Below are positions 8,129 through 16,004 of a DNA stretch of 38,961 nucleotides, one piece after another. Below the pieces are notes generated by a model. That model was not told the DNA's origin. It did not search any database and saw nothing but the letters and a program-made list of their open reading frames with translations. The DNA comes from an uncultured Flavobacteriales bacterium (lineage in GTDB: Bacteria; Bacteroidota; Bacteroidia; Flavobacteriales_D; Crocinitomicaceae), in NCBI GenBank assembly GCA_903945495.1, contig CAJAVU010000094.1, positions 1 through 38,961 of the forward strand, given 5' to 3'. Position 1 is the stretch's first letter, and every line of letters begins with the position of its first letter. The position numbers were made by a program, and so were the translations under genes.

Positions 8129-9403
8129 TTATTTCGCAGGTAAAACCTTAGAAGAAACTTCACCAAATCCAATTCGAACACCATCTTTCGAACTAAATCC
8201 TCTCATGATAACGGTGTCATTATCTTGGATGAATTTACGTTCAGATCCATCGTTCATTTTCAATGGTTTTGTTCCCTTCCAAGCCAATTCCAACATTGAT
8301 CCATAAGAATCTTCTGTTGGACCTGAAATTGTACCAGAACCCATTAAATCGCCACAACGAACATTACAACCATTTACTGTGTGATGTGCTAATTGTTGCG
8401 CCATGTTCCAATACATGTATTTGAAGTTTGAACGGCTGATAACAGTTTCCACATTGTTTTCTGGAAGAATCGCCACTTCTAAATTGATATCATACGATTT
8501 TAATCCTTCATATTTCAAGTAACTTAGTACTTCTGGTTCTTGCGCCGGAGTTGCCACTTTGAAAGGCTCAAGTGCATCCAATGTTACAATCCAAGCAGAA
8601 ATAGACGACGCAAAGTTCTTCGCTAAGAAAGGTCCAAGTGGAACATATTCCCAAGTTTGAATATCGCGAGCAGACCAATCGTTAAACAACACCATTCCGA
8701 AAATAAAATCTTCAGCTTCCTCTGTTGAAATAGAATCACCAAGCGGTTTTCCATCAAACGTAATAAATGCTGTTTCCAATTCGAAATCCAAATTTCTACA
8801 CGGTGCAAAAATTGGATCTGCAGAAGGATCTGGCTTGATTTGTCCTTTTGGACGATGAATTGCTTCTCCAGATAAAATAACTGAACTTGCACGGCCATGA
8901 TAACCTACAGGAATCCACAACCAGTTTGGCAACAAAGCATTCGCTGGATCGCGGAACATCATTCCTACGTTCGTTGCATGCTCGCGTGATGAATAGAAAT
9001 CTGTATAATCTCCAATTTGAACTGGCATACACATTTCCACTTGATCTATTGAAATCAATAGTTGCTCTAAATGATGTAAATTCTTTTGCAAATCTTGCTG
9101 ATTTTCATCTAACAATTTAGAAATACGATTACGCAATTCACGTGTTGCTTTTTTCCCTTTACTCATCAAGCAGTTCAAATAGTTGCAATCGAAATCGCTT
9201 CCTTCGAAGGGTAAATTCTCTAAGTAACCTAAAACAAACAATGCTTTTAAATCCAATACAAAATTACCAATACGCACACCAACACGCGGCTTCAATTGGT
9301 TTGTTTTAAAAATACCAAACGGTAAATTTTGAATTGGAAAATCTGAATTCGCAGGCACTTCGACCCATGATTTCAAGTTTGGATTATTCGCAGCGATACT
9401 CAT
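8129..9403 (-). CDS. fahA: Fumarylacetoacetase
   Basis: Hydrolyses fumarylacetoacetate to fumarate and acetoacetate, the last step of tyrosine/homogentisate degradation, in the cytoplasm. The product of 424 aa matches full-length FAH, with the N-terminal domain (FPIQNLPFGIF, RVGVRIGNFVLDL) followed by the catalytic domain: DYTDFYSSREHATNVGMMFR with the catalytic His, WIPVGYHGRASS, FELETAFI, ARDIQTWEYVPLGPFLAKNF and the C-terminal GSGTISGPTEDSYGSMLEL. It sits between ychF (29 bp upstream) and the (p)ppGpp synthetase gene (5 bp downstream) on the same strand. Other tyrosine-degradation genes are not in the window. Confidence 0.96.
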   Translation of the reverse strand: MSIAANNPNLKSWVEVPANSDFPIQNLPFGIFKTNQLKPRVGVRIGNFVLDLKALFVLGYLENLPFEGSDFDCNYLNCLMSKGKKATRELRNRISKLLDENQQDLQKNLHHLEQLLISIDQVEMCMPVQIGDYTDFYSSREHATNVGMMFRDPANALLPNWLWIPVGYHGRASSVILSGEAIHRPKGQIKPDPSADPIFAPCRNLDFELETAFITFDGKPLGDSISTEEAEDFIFGMVLFNDWSARDIQTWEYVPLGPFLAKNFASSISAWIVTLDALEPFKVATPAQEPEVLSYLKYEGLKSYDINLEVAILPENNVETVISRSNFKYMYWNMAQQLAHHTVNGCNVRCGDLMGSGTISGPTEDSYGSMLELAWKGTKPLKMNDGSERKFIQDNDTVIMRGFSSKDGVRIGFGEVSSKVLPAK

Positions 9404-9432
9404 AGTATATTTTTTTTCTAGAATCTAATCAA

Positions 9433-10530
9433 TTAAACATTAAAACGGAAATGCATGATGTCGCCATCTTCAACAACATATTCTTTTCCTTCAACTTTAA
9501 ATTTACCAGCATCTTTCACAGCTGATTCAGAACCCAAGGTTGTATAATCTTCGTACTTCATTACTTCAGCACGGATAAATCCTTTTTCAAAATCAGAGTG
9601 AATAACACCAGCAGCTTGCGGAGCAGTCATTCCTTTTGTGATTGTCCAAGCACGAACTTCTTTTACACCAACTGTAAAATATGTTTGTAAATTCAACAAT
9701 GAATACGCGGAAATAATCAAACGATTTACACCTGGTTCTTCTAAACCAAGTTCATCTAAGAACATTTGACGCTCTTCATAGGTCTCCAATTCAGCAATAT
9801 CTGATTCGATTTTCGCACCAATCACTAAAACTTGTGCATCTTCATCTTTCACTGCTTCTTTTACTATGTCAACGTATTTGTTTCCAGTTTTCACAGAAGC
9901 CTCGTCAACATTGCATAAATACAATACTGGTTTCGATGTAATCAATTGAAATCTACTAACAAATTCAATTTCTTTTTCATCAAAATCTAAAGCGCGTACA
10001 GATTTACCTTGCTCAAGGCCTAATTTTATTTTTTGTGCAACTTCGTTTTCTTTCAAAATATCTTTGTCACCCGATTTCAACACACGCGCCAACGAAGCAA
10101 TGCGTTTTTCAATCGTTTCCAAATCTTTCAATTGCAACTCAATATCGATAATTTCTTTGTCGCGAATTGGATTAACACTTCCATCAACGTGGATAATGTT
10201 TCCATCGTCAAAACAACGAAGAACGTGGATAATCGCGTCTGTTTCACGGATGTTTGCAAGGAACTGATTTCCCAATCCTTCACCTTTCGATGCTCCCTTT
10301 ACTAAACCAGCAATATCAACGATTTCCATTGTTGTTGGAAGTACACGTTGCGGTTGCGCCAATTCTTCTAATTTCTCCAAACGTGGGTCTGGAACGGTAA
10401 TTACACCAATATTTGGTTCGATCGTACAAAACGGAAAGTTCGCTGATTGCGCTTTCGCATTTGATAAACAATTAAAAAGAGTCGATTTCCCAACATTCGG
10501 AAGTCCAACGATTCCACATTTTAAAGCCAT
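9433..10530 (-). CDS. ychF: Redox-regulated ATPase YchF (Obg-like ATPase)
   Basis: TRAFAC-class P-loop NTPase that binds ATP rather than GTP and associates with the ribosome. The product is 365 aa, as is usual. Motifs: G1 GLPNVGKSTLF at residues 8-18, switch II/G3 DIAGLVKGASKGEGLGNQFL, and an altered G4 (NVDE instead of NKxD), which explains ATP preference in the family. The C-terminal TGS-like part ends in VEDGDIMHFRFNV. An open frame extends upstream to 10620, but MALKCGIVGLPNVG is the standard N-terminus and the ATG at 10530 is 16 nt after a -7 element, so the shorter start is chosen. Probably transcribed with fahA and the stringent-response gene. Confidence 0.96.
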   Translation of the reverse strand: MALKCGIVGLPNVGKSTLFNCLSNAKAQSANFPFCTIEPNIGVITVPDPRLEKLEELAQPQRVLPTTMEIVDIAGLVKGASKGEGLGNQFLANIRETDAIIHVLRCFDDGNIIHVDGSVNPIRDKEIIDIELQLKDLETIEKRIASLARVLKSGDKDILKENEVAQKIKLGLEQGKSVRALDFDEKEIEFVSRFQLITSKPVLYLCNVDEASVKTGNKYVDIVKEAVKDEDAQVLVIGAKIESDIAELETYEERQMFLDELGLEEPGVNRLIISAYSLLNLQTYFTVGVKEVRAWTITKGMTAPQAAGVIHSDFEKGFIRAEVMKYEDYTTLGSESAVKDAGKFKVEGKEYVVEDGDIMHFRFNV

Positions 10531-10546
10531 TCTACTAAATTTTGCA

Positions 10547-10554
10547 CAAAGATA
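10547..10554 (-). promoter_or_regulatory. -7 promoter element for ychF
   Basis: Minus strand TATCTTTG (plus CAAAGATA) fits TAnnTTTG and precedes the ATG at 10530 by 16 nt. It falls within the upstream extension of the frame, supporting the shorter start. No convincing -33 box. Confidence 0.5.
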
Positions 10555-10665
10555 ATTATTCGCACGGAATACGTAGTTTGATGAGCGCTTGAATTGAAAA
10601 GATTTGAACGATTTATACAATCAAGAATTTGAAAATGTGTAGAAAGCATAAAACAAATCAATTGC

Positions 10666-10673
10666 TATCTTTG
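10666..10673 (+). promoter_or_regulatory. -7 promoter element for the M28 peptidase gene
   Basis: TATCTTTG fits TAnnTTTG and lies 25 nt before the ATG at 10699. The region between this gene and the divergent ychF therefore holds one promoter for each direction. No -33 TTTG at the expected spacing. Confidence 0.5.
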
Positions 10674-10698
10674 AAACCTACAATTCAATTTCGGCAAA

Positions 10699-12060
10699 AT
10701 GAAACATATTCAACTTATCATTCTTATCGCTTTATCTTTTAAGCTTTCAGCACAAACAAACGATTCCATTTTTATTCGTTCGATTTACAATGAGGCGCTT
10801 TCAAATGGACAATCGTATGAAGATTTACGTCACTTGTGCAAGGATGTTGGAGCACGTTTATCGGGTTCAGCAGAAGCACAAATGGCTGTAGAATGGAGCG
10901 AACGCACGATGCAGAAATATGGATTCGACAAGGTGTATTTACAAGAAATTAAAGTGCCACACTGGGAACGAGGAACAAAAGAAAGCGGTTGGATTCGCAC
11001 TAAAAAAGAAGGATTGATCAAAGTCCACATGTTGGCGTTGGGTGGTTCAATTGGCACAGAAGGTATTATGGAAGGTGACATTGTTGAATTCAAGCATTTG
11101 GATGAGCTAAAAAAAGCAAAGCGTTCACAGGTGGAAGGTAAAATTGTTTTCATCAATCAACCAATGGACCAACAGCAAATCAATACGTTTAAAGCATACG
11201 GCGGATGTTATGCTATTCGTGGAAACGGAGCCGTTGAAGGTGCAAAATTAGGTGCTAAAGCAGTTATTATTCGCTCAATCGGGATGCCAATCGATCAACA
11301 TCCTCACACTGGATCCATGCATTACGAAGATAGCATTGAACGCATTCCAGCAGCAGCAATTTCAACGGAAGATGCAGAAAAATTGTCTCAATTGTTGAAA
11401 AATGGAAAAGCAGAATTTGTCATGGAAATGGATTGTCGTGTATATCCAGATGCTACAAGTTACAATGTTATTGCTGAACTAACAGGTGAAAACGCGAATG
11501 AAATCATCACATTTGGAGGACATTTAGATTCATGGGATACAGGTGAAGGAGCGCACGATGATGGAGCTGGAGTAGTTCATTGCTTGGAGGCTTTGCGCAT
11601 TTTGAACGTATTAAAATACAAACCAAAAAACACCCTGCGCGTTGTATTTTTTATGAATGAAGAGAACGGAAACATGGGAGGAAAATCTTATGCCACTTGG
11701 TCAAAAGAAAAAGGTGAAAAACAAATCGCAGCTTTAGAAAGTGATCGTGGCGGATTTGCACCACGCGGATTTAATTGTGATGGTTCGAACGATTTTGTTT
11801 CCTTAATTCAGACGTTCGCACCTCAATTCAAACAATATGATTTACATGAATTTGAAAAAGGATATGGTGGCGTTGATATCACACCATTAAAAGAAGCTTT
11901 CCCGGGAATTCCTTTGTTTGGTTTTGTTCCTGATTCTCAGCGCTATTTTGATTTTCACCATGCACCAAGTGATGTTTTTGAAAGCGTCAATAAGCGTGAA
12001 TTAGAACTTGGATGTGCTGCTATTGCTTCGATGGTTTATCTTTTGGATAAAAACTTGTAA
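10699..12060 (+). CDS. Secreted M28-family zinc peptidase (carboxypeptidase Q-like)
   Basis: Exported metallopeptidase of 453 aa. Residues 1-19 form a signal peptide (MKHIQLIILIALSFKLSAQ). An N-terminal part is interrupted by a PA domain (about residues 110-230, KIVFINQPM ... GAKLGAKAVIIRS), followed by the M28 catalytic domain with co-catalytic zinc ligands and catalytic acids: GGHLDSWD, AHDDGAG, FMNEENG, LESDRGG and FHHAPSDVF. Plasma glutamate carboxypeptidase/aminopeptidase-type enzymes have this layout, so it probably trims peptides in the periplasm or outside. No T9SS-type C-terminal domain is visible; the protein ends soon after the last zinc ligand. It is transcribed alone from a TAnnTTTG promoter. 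Confidence 0.93.
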   Translation: MKHIQLIILIALSFKLSAQTNDSIFIRSIYNEALSNGQSYEDLRHLCKDVGARLSGSAEAQMAVEWSERTMQKYGFDKVYLQEIKVPHWERGTKESGWIRTKKEGLIKVHMLALGGSIGTEGIMEGDIVEFKHLDELKKAKRSQVEGKIVFINQPMDQQQINTFKAYGGCYAIRGNGAVEGAKLGAKAVIIRSIGMPIDQHPHTGSMHYEDSIERIPAAAISTEDAEKLSQLLKNGKAEFVMEMDCRVYPDATSYNVIAELTGENANEIITFGGHLDSWDTGEGAHDDGAGVVHCLEALRILNVLKYKPKNTLRVVFFMNEENGNMGGKSYATWSKEKGEKQIAALESDRGGFAPRGFNCDGSNDFVSLIQTFAPQFKQYDLHEFEKGYGGVDITPLKEAFPGIPLFGFVPDSQRYFDFHHAPSDVFESVNKRELELGCAAIASMVYLLDKNL

Positions 12061-12070
12061 ATCTTTAAAC

Positions 12071-12111
12071 ACAGGCTGTTGATAAAAAGCAGAGTAAATG
12101 ACCTGTTTTTT
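12071..12111 (+). terminator. Possible weak terminator after the M28 peptidase gene
   Basis: ACAGG (12071-12075) can pair with CCTGT (12102-12106), with an inner CTG/CAG pairing (12076-12078 with 12090-12092), followed by six T. The internal loops are large, so the structure is weaker than the other terminators in the window. Confidence 0.35.
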
Positions 12112-12123
12112 CATCAAAAGACC

Positions 12124-12131
12124 TAATTTTG
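12124..12131 (+). promoter_or_regulatory. -7 promoter element for the serine palmitoyltransferase-like gene
   Basis: TAATTTTG fits TAnnTTTG. It lies 59 nt before the ATG at 12191, a longer leader than most in the window; the leader contains a small hairpin (GCATC 12151-12155 with GATGC 12162-12166). Confidence 0.45.
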
Positions 12132-12190
12132 CAAAATATAATATGTTTAAGCATCTATAGTGATGCATACTACAAGGAAAATTAATTGAT

Positions 12191-13438
12191 ATGGTTCAAG
12201 ACATTTTTGAAAAAATCAAAAACAACAGAGGTCCAATCGGACAACACGCAAAAGAATCTCACGGATACTTTACTTTCCCAAAATTAGAAGGACCTATCGG
12301 ACCTCACATGATTTTTAGAGGAAAAAAACGTTTGAATTGGAGTTTAAATAACTACCTAGGATTGGCTGACCATCCTGAAGTTCGTAAAGCGGATGCTGAA
12401 GCGGCTGCAGACTATGGATTTGCTTCGCCAATGGGTGCGCGTATGATGAGTGGAAACTCTAATTACCATGAGCAATTAGAAGCTGAATTAGCTGCTTTCG
12501 TTGAGAAAGAAGATGCAATTTTGGTGAACTTCGGTTACCAAGCGATGGTTTCTGCAATTGATTGTTTAGTAGATCGTCGTGATGTGATCGTTTACGATGC
12601 TGAATCTCACGCTTGTATCCTTGACGGTGTTCGTTTACACAGTGGAAAACGTTATGTTTTCAAACACAATGATGTCGAAGATTGCGAAAAACAATTGGTT
12701 CGTGCTACAAAATTAGCTGAGAAACAAGGTGGAGCAATTTTAGTAATCACTGAAGGTGTTTTCGGAATGCGTGGTGACCAAGGTAGATTAAAAGAAATCG
12801 TTGATCTTAAGAAAAAATTTGATTTCCGTTTATTTGTTGATGACGCTCACGGTATTGGTACATTAGGTGCTACGGGTGGTGGAACAGGACAAGAACAAGG
12901 ATGTCAAGATGGAATCGATATTTACTTCGGTACATTTGCTAAATCTTTCGCTTTAATTGGTGGATTTATCGCATCTGATGAGCAAGTAGTTGAATATTTA
13001 CGTTACAACATGCGTTCTCAAATCTTCGCGAAAGCATTACCATTACCATTGGTAAAAGGAGCTTTGAAACGTTTGGAATTGATGCGTACAAAACCTGAAT
13101 TGAAAGACAACTTGTGGAAAATCACAAATGCACTTCAAAAGGGATTGGTTGAAAACGGATTCGAAATTGGTGAAACGAACACATGTGTTACACCAGTTTA
13201 CATGAACGGTTCAATTCCAGAATCTACAAACTTGATTTACGACTTACGTGAGAATTACAATATTTTCTGTTCAATGGTTGTTTATCCGGTTGTACCAAAA
13301 GGAATGATCATTCTTCGTTTGATTCCAACTGCTGTTCATACCTTAGAAGATGTTGAATACACGCTTGAATGTTTCTCAAAAATTGTTGGGAAGTTGAAGG
13401 CGGGTGAGTATATGTCGGATAAAATCGCTTCAGTTTAG
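12191..13438 (+). CDS. Serine palmitoyltransferase-like alpha-oxoamine synthase
   Basis: PLP-dependent enzyme of 415 aa, a normal length for a soluble bacterial serine palmitoyltransferase. It should condense an amino acid with an acyl-CoA to a 3-keto long-chain base. Motifs: LNWSLNNYLGLADHP, GARMMSGNSNYHEQLE, VYDAESHACILDG with the PLP-stacking His, VDDAHGIGTLG with the PLP-binding Asp/His, and FGTFAKSFALIGGF with the Schiff-base Lys. Closest by eye to bacterial SPT, the first step of sphingolipid synthesis in Bacteroidota. The closely related cysteate acyltransferase of sulfonolipid (capnine) synthesis cannot be excluded. The gene is transcribed alone. A second family member, bioF, lies 2.6 kb downstream on the other strand. 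Confidence 0.85.
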   Translation: MVQDIFEKIKNNRGPIGQHAKESHGYFTFPKLEGPIGPHMIFRGKKRLNWSLNNYLGLADHPEVRKADAEAAADYGFASPMGARMMSGNSNYHEQLEAELAAFVEKEDAILVNFGYQAMVSAIDCLVDRRDVIVYDAESHACILDGVRLHSGKRYVFKHNDVEDCEKQLVRATKLAEKQGGAILVITEGVFGMRGDQGRLKEIVDLKKKFDFRLFVDDAHGIGTLGATGGGTGQEQGCQDGIDIYFGTFAKSFALIGGFIASDEQVVEYLRYNMRSQIFAKALPLPLVKGALKRLELMRTKPELKDNLWKITNALQKGLVENGFEIGETNTCVTPVYMNGSIPESTNLIYDLRENYNIFCSMVVYPVVPKGMIILRLIPTAVHTLEDVEYTLECFSKIVGKLKAGEYMSDKIASV

Positions 13439-13474
13439 ACATATTTCTGATTTATTTTTCGTCGTTATTCGTCA

Positions 13475-13518
13475 AAATAAAATTTATCGAACCGATAGCG
13501 GTACTCAAAATTTTATTT
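13475..13518. repeat. Nested inverted repeat (11-bp outer stem, 4-bp inner stem)
   Basis: AAATAAAATTT (13475-13485) is the reverse complement of AAATTTTATTT (13508-13518). Inside, ACCG (13491-13494) pairs with CGGT (13499-13502) around ATAG. It lies 36 bp after the stop of the serine palmitoyltransferase-like gene and could be a processed 3' structure, a small regulatory RNA element or chance in AT-rich DNA. There is no U-tract right after it, so it is not a typical terminator. Confidence 0.4.
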
Positions 13519-13574
13519 CTTGAAAGCCTCGAAGAATTGAAATCATAAAATTGTCTAATTCATATTTCAAATTC

Positions 13575-13604
13575 AAAGACCAGTAGCAATGCTGGTCTTT
13601 TTTT
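13575..13604 (+). terminator. Rho-independent terminator between the SPT-like gene and the helicase gene
   Basis: AAAGACCAG (13575-13583) and CTGGTCTTT (13592-13600) form a 9-bp perfect stem with an 8-nt loop, followed by further T's to 13604. It ends only 6 nt before the helicase start codon, so any transcript entering the helicase gene from upstream must pass this terminator. Confidence 0.85.
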
Positions 13605-13610
13605 ATACCA

Positions 13611-15446
13611 ATGGAACAACATCAACATATTCTTCTTTTATTGAACTGTCTTGATTTAGAAGATCAAGAACAAGCAAAACGCTATCAACTCGATGAACAA
13701 CATTCATTGAAATCATTAAAATCGGAAGGTTTAGCAATTCATCCTATTCGCGCGAGCCGCAAATCTTTTGGATATGCTGAATATCCTGAGATTGGTTTTA
13801 GAATTGGTTTCCCGATGGAAGTTTCCAACTTTAGAGATGGAATGGCAATTGAATGTTTTTGTCAAGGGGAAGAATCGGTAAAAGGGATTTTACTTTCCTT
13901 TGATGGAAGACAAGGAGAATTTCGTTTGTTCGCTCCTGATTTTCCCGATTGGATTGAAGATGATGGTGTTGGGATTAAACTAACGCCAGATATTCGTACA
14001 AGTACATTGATGCGTAAAGCTTTAAATGAAATCTCGTTAGACAAACGCATCGACACGTTATTTTCTCAAATTCACAGTGATTCATCACATTTTGGTCATA
14101 CACACCATCCAATAAACCAACAGCTTAGCTTTTTGAATGAAGGTTTAAATGATAGTCAGAAAGCTGCTGTGAGCGGTGTTTTGGGAGATCAAGCAGTTTC
14201 GATCATTCATGGACCTCCAGGAACCGGAAAAACAACAACATTGATAGAAGCCATTGTTCAATTGGTAAAAAAAGGTGAAAAAGTCGTTGTTTCTGCACCA
14301 AGCAATACAGCAGTCGACAATCTTGCGAAAGGTTTAATTGACAAACGAATCAATTTCTTGCGTGTTGGGAACAATACAAAAGTGGATGCTGAAATCTTTC
14401 CTTTTACGCCTGAAGGAAAACTGATTGAAAGCAAACAAGACAAAGAGATTAAGAAAATTCGTATTCGCGCGGATGAAATGCGAAAAATGGCGAATCAATA
14501 CAAACGTCGATTTGGTAAAGACGAACGCGAACAGCGTAATTTATTGATCAAAGAAGTAAAAAGTTTGCGTCAACAAATCAAGCAAATTCAGAAATACAAT
14601 GAAGAGAAATTGTTTGACGAGGCAAAAGTTATTTTGGGAACACCTATTGGCTTAATGGATGAACAAACCAAGAAAACGGAATTTAACACATTGATTATTG
14701 ATGAAGCAGGTCAATGTTTAGAACCTTTGGCTTGGTGTATTTTTCCCTTGGCCGAGAAAATCATTTTGGCTGGAGATCATTTACAGCTCCCTCCTACTGT
14801 ATTGTCCGACAAAGCCATGCAACTTGGTTTTAATAAATCCATTTTAGAATGTTCATTTGGAAAATTTGAAGATGTTTACTTGCTGAACACACAATATAGA
14901 ATGCGTTCAAGCATTGCTCAATTCTCCAATAACTATTTTTATGAAGGCTTGCTTCAAACACCAGAAAATCTAATCGCAATCGGAGAACACATTGTTTTTT
15001 ATGATACAGCGGGAACTGGATATGAAGAAGAACAAGGTCCCGATGGTTCCAGTTTAAGTAACAAAGGAGAAATTGAATTAGCACAAAAAATTGTCGAGTT
15101 AGAAAATTTAACCTTACAGAAAACAGCATTTATTTCACCCTATTCGGGTCAAGTTTCCCTAGCAAAAGAATTGTTCCAGAAAGAAATGCGAACTTCCACG
15201 ATTGATAGTTTTCAAGGTCAAGAAAAAGAAACAATCATCATTTCCTTGGTTCGTTCAAATGGAGAAAACACAATCGGTTTCTTGAAGGATTATCGTAGAA
15301 TGAATGTTGCAATGACTCGTGCAAAGGAACGTTTAATAATTATTGGCGATAGTTCAACGCTTGCAAATGATCCCTATTTCGATTCGTTAATGAATTATTT
15401 AGAAGAAATCGGAGCGTATAAAACTGCCTGGGAAATCATGTACTAA
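13611..15446 (+). CDS. Superfamily 1 helicase, UPF1/IGHMBP2-like
   Basis: A 611-aa nucleic-acid helicase of the Upf1-like SF1 group. An N-terminal beta-barrel-like part (about residues 1-165) is followed by helicase motifs: Walker A GPPGTGKTTTL (about 202-212), SAPSNTAVDNL (Ia), IIDEAGQCLEP (II, DEAG box), GDHLQLPP (III), NTQYRMRSSI (IV), STIDSFQGQEKETII (V) and RRMNVAMTRAKERLIIIG (VI). Between Ia and II lies a basic, helical stretch rich in Lys/Arg/Gln (about 275-345), as is usual for the 1B/stalk insertion. Substrate and polarity are unknown; relatives act 5' to 3' on RNA or DNA. The start codon ATG at 13611 lies just after a terminator hairpin, and I found no TAnnTTTG promoter close to it. 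Confidence 0.92.
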   Translation: MEQHQHILLLLNCLDLEDQEQAKRYQLDEQHSLKSLKSEGLAIHPIRASRKSFGYAEYPEIGFRIGFPMEVSNFRDGMAIECFCQGEESVKGILLSFDGRQGEFRLFAPDFPDWIEDDGVGIKLTPDIRTSTLMRKALNEISLDKRIDTLFSQIHSDSSHFGHTHHPINQQLSFLNEGLNDSQKAAVSGVLGDQAVSIIHGPPGTGKTTTLIEAIVQLVKKGEKVVVSAPSNTAVDNLAKGLIDKRINFLRVGNNTKVDAEIFPFTPEGKLIESKQDKEIKKIRIRADEMRKMANQYKRRFGKDEREQRNLLIKEVKSLRQQIKQIQKYNEEKLFDEAKVILGTPIGLMDEQTKKTEFNTLIIDEAGQCLEPLAWCIFPLAEKIILAGDHLQLPPTVLSDKAMQLGFNKSILECSFGKFEDVYLLNTQYRMRSSIAQFSNNYFYEGLLQTPENLIAIGEHIVFYDTAGTGYEEEQGPDGSSLSNKGEIELAQKIVELENLTLQKTAFISPYSGQVSLAKELFQKEMRTSTIDSFQGQEKETIIISLVRSNGENTIGFLKDYRRMNVAMTRAKERLIIIGDSSTLANDPYFDSLMNYLEEIGAYKTAWEIMY

Positions 15447-15575
15447 TTTTCCAAATCATTCGAAAACTTTCCAAAATTGGTAAACTGAAAAATCACAAAT
15501 TATTCAAACATGCTGATTTTAAAGGGATTTCATGTTTGGCATATTTTTTAACGATTAGTTGAAAACTGAAAAAGA

Positions 15576-16004
15576 ATGAAGTGTTCTCATCCAATTGTAA
15601 TTCTTGAAGACGATGTTTTCTACGGTAAAATGTTAATGAACTTTTTATTGAATCAAGATTTTAAGAATGTTGAACTATTTCAAGACGAAGACCTTTGTTT
15701 GCAAAAAGTATCACTAGAACCAACATTGTATTTATTGGATTTCAACCTAAAAACAATGACAGGATTGGATGTGATGCAGCAGATTATTCAAAAAAATCCA
15801 AATGCCAATTTCGTTTACATCTCAGGACAAGATTACAGTTCAATTGTCTTAAAGGTAATGCGTTTAGGTGCTGTCGATTACATTGAAAAAAATCGCCATG
15901 CCTTTTATCATCTTAAAAATACGTTGGATAAAATCAAAAACAACATTCCGTTGATTAAACATAATTTATTCAACACAAACGACTACGGTATCAATTTAAA
16001 TTAA
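15576..16004 (+). CDS. Single-domain response regulator
   Basis: A 142-aa protein made of one receiver (CheY-like) domain and a short tail. Visible features are the acidic pocket LEDD (residues 10-13), the phospho-acceptor Asp in YLLDFNL (about residue 54), the Ser of YISGQ (about 83) and the conserved Lys of YIEKN (about 106). No output domain follows; the last about 20 residues are Asn-rich. It may act by protein interaction or in a phosphorelay; no histidine kinase is present in the window. Its 3' end overlaps the end of the convergent bioF by 9 bp. The 129-bp gap upstream shows no TAnnTTTG box. Confidence 0.9.
   Translation: MKCSHPIVILEDDVFYGKMLMNFLLNQDFKNVELFQDEDLCLQKVSLEPTLYLLDFNLKTMTGLDVMQQIIQKNPNANFVYISGQDYSSIVLKVMRLGAVDYIEKNRHAFYHLKNTLDKIKNNIPLIKHNLFNTNDYGINLN

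Noticed and set aside
15535-15555. TTGGCATATTTTTTA resembling a sigma-54 (-24/-12) promoter before the response regulator
   Set aside because: The -12 GC is missing and the match is only to the -24 half; too weak to call.
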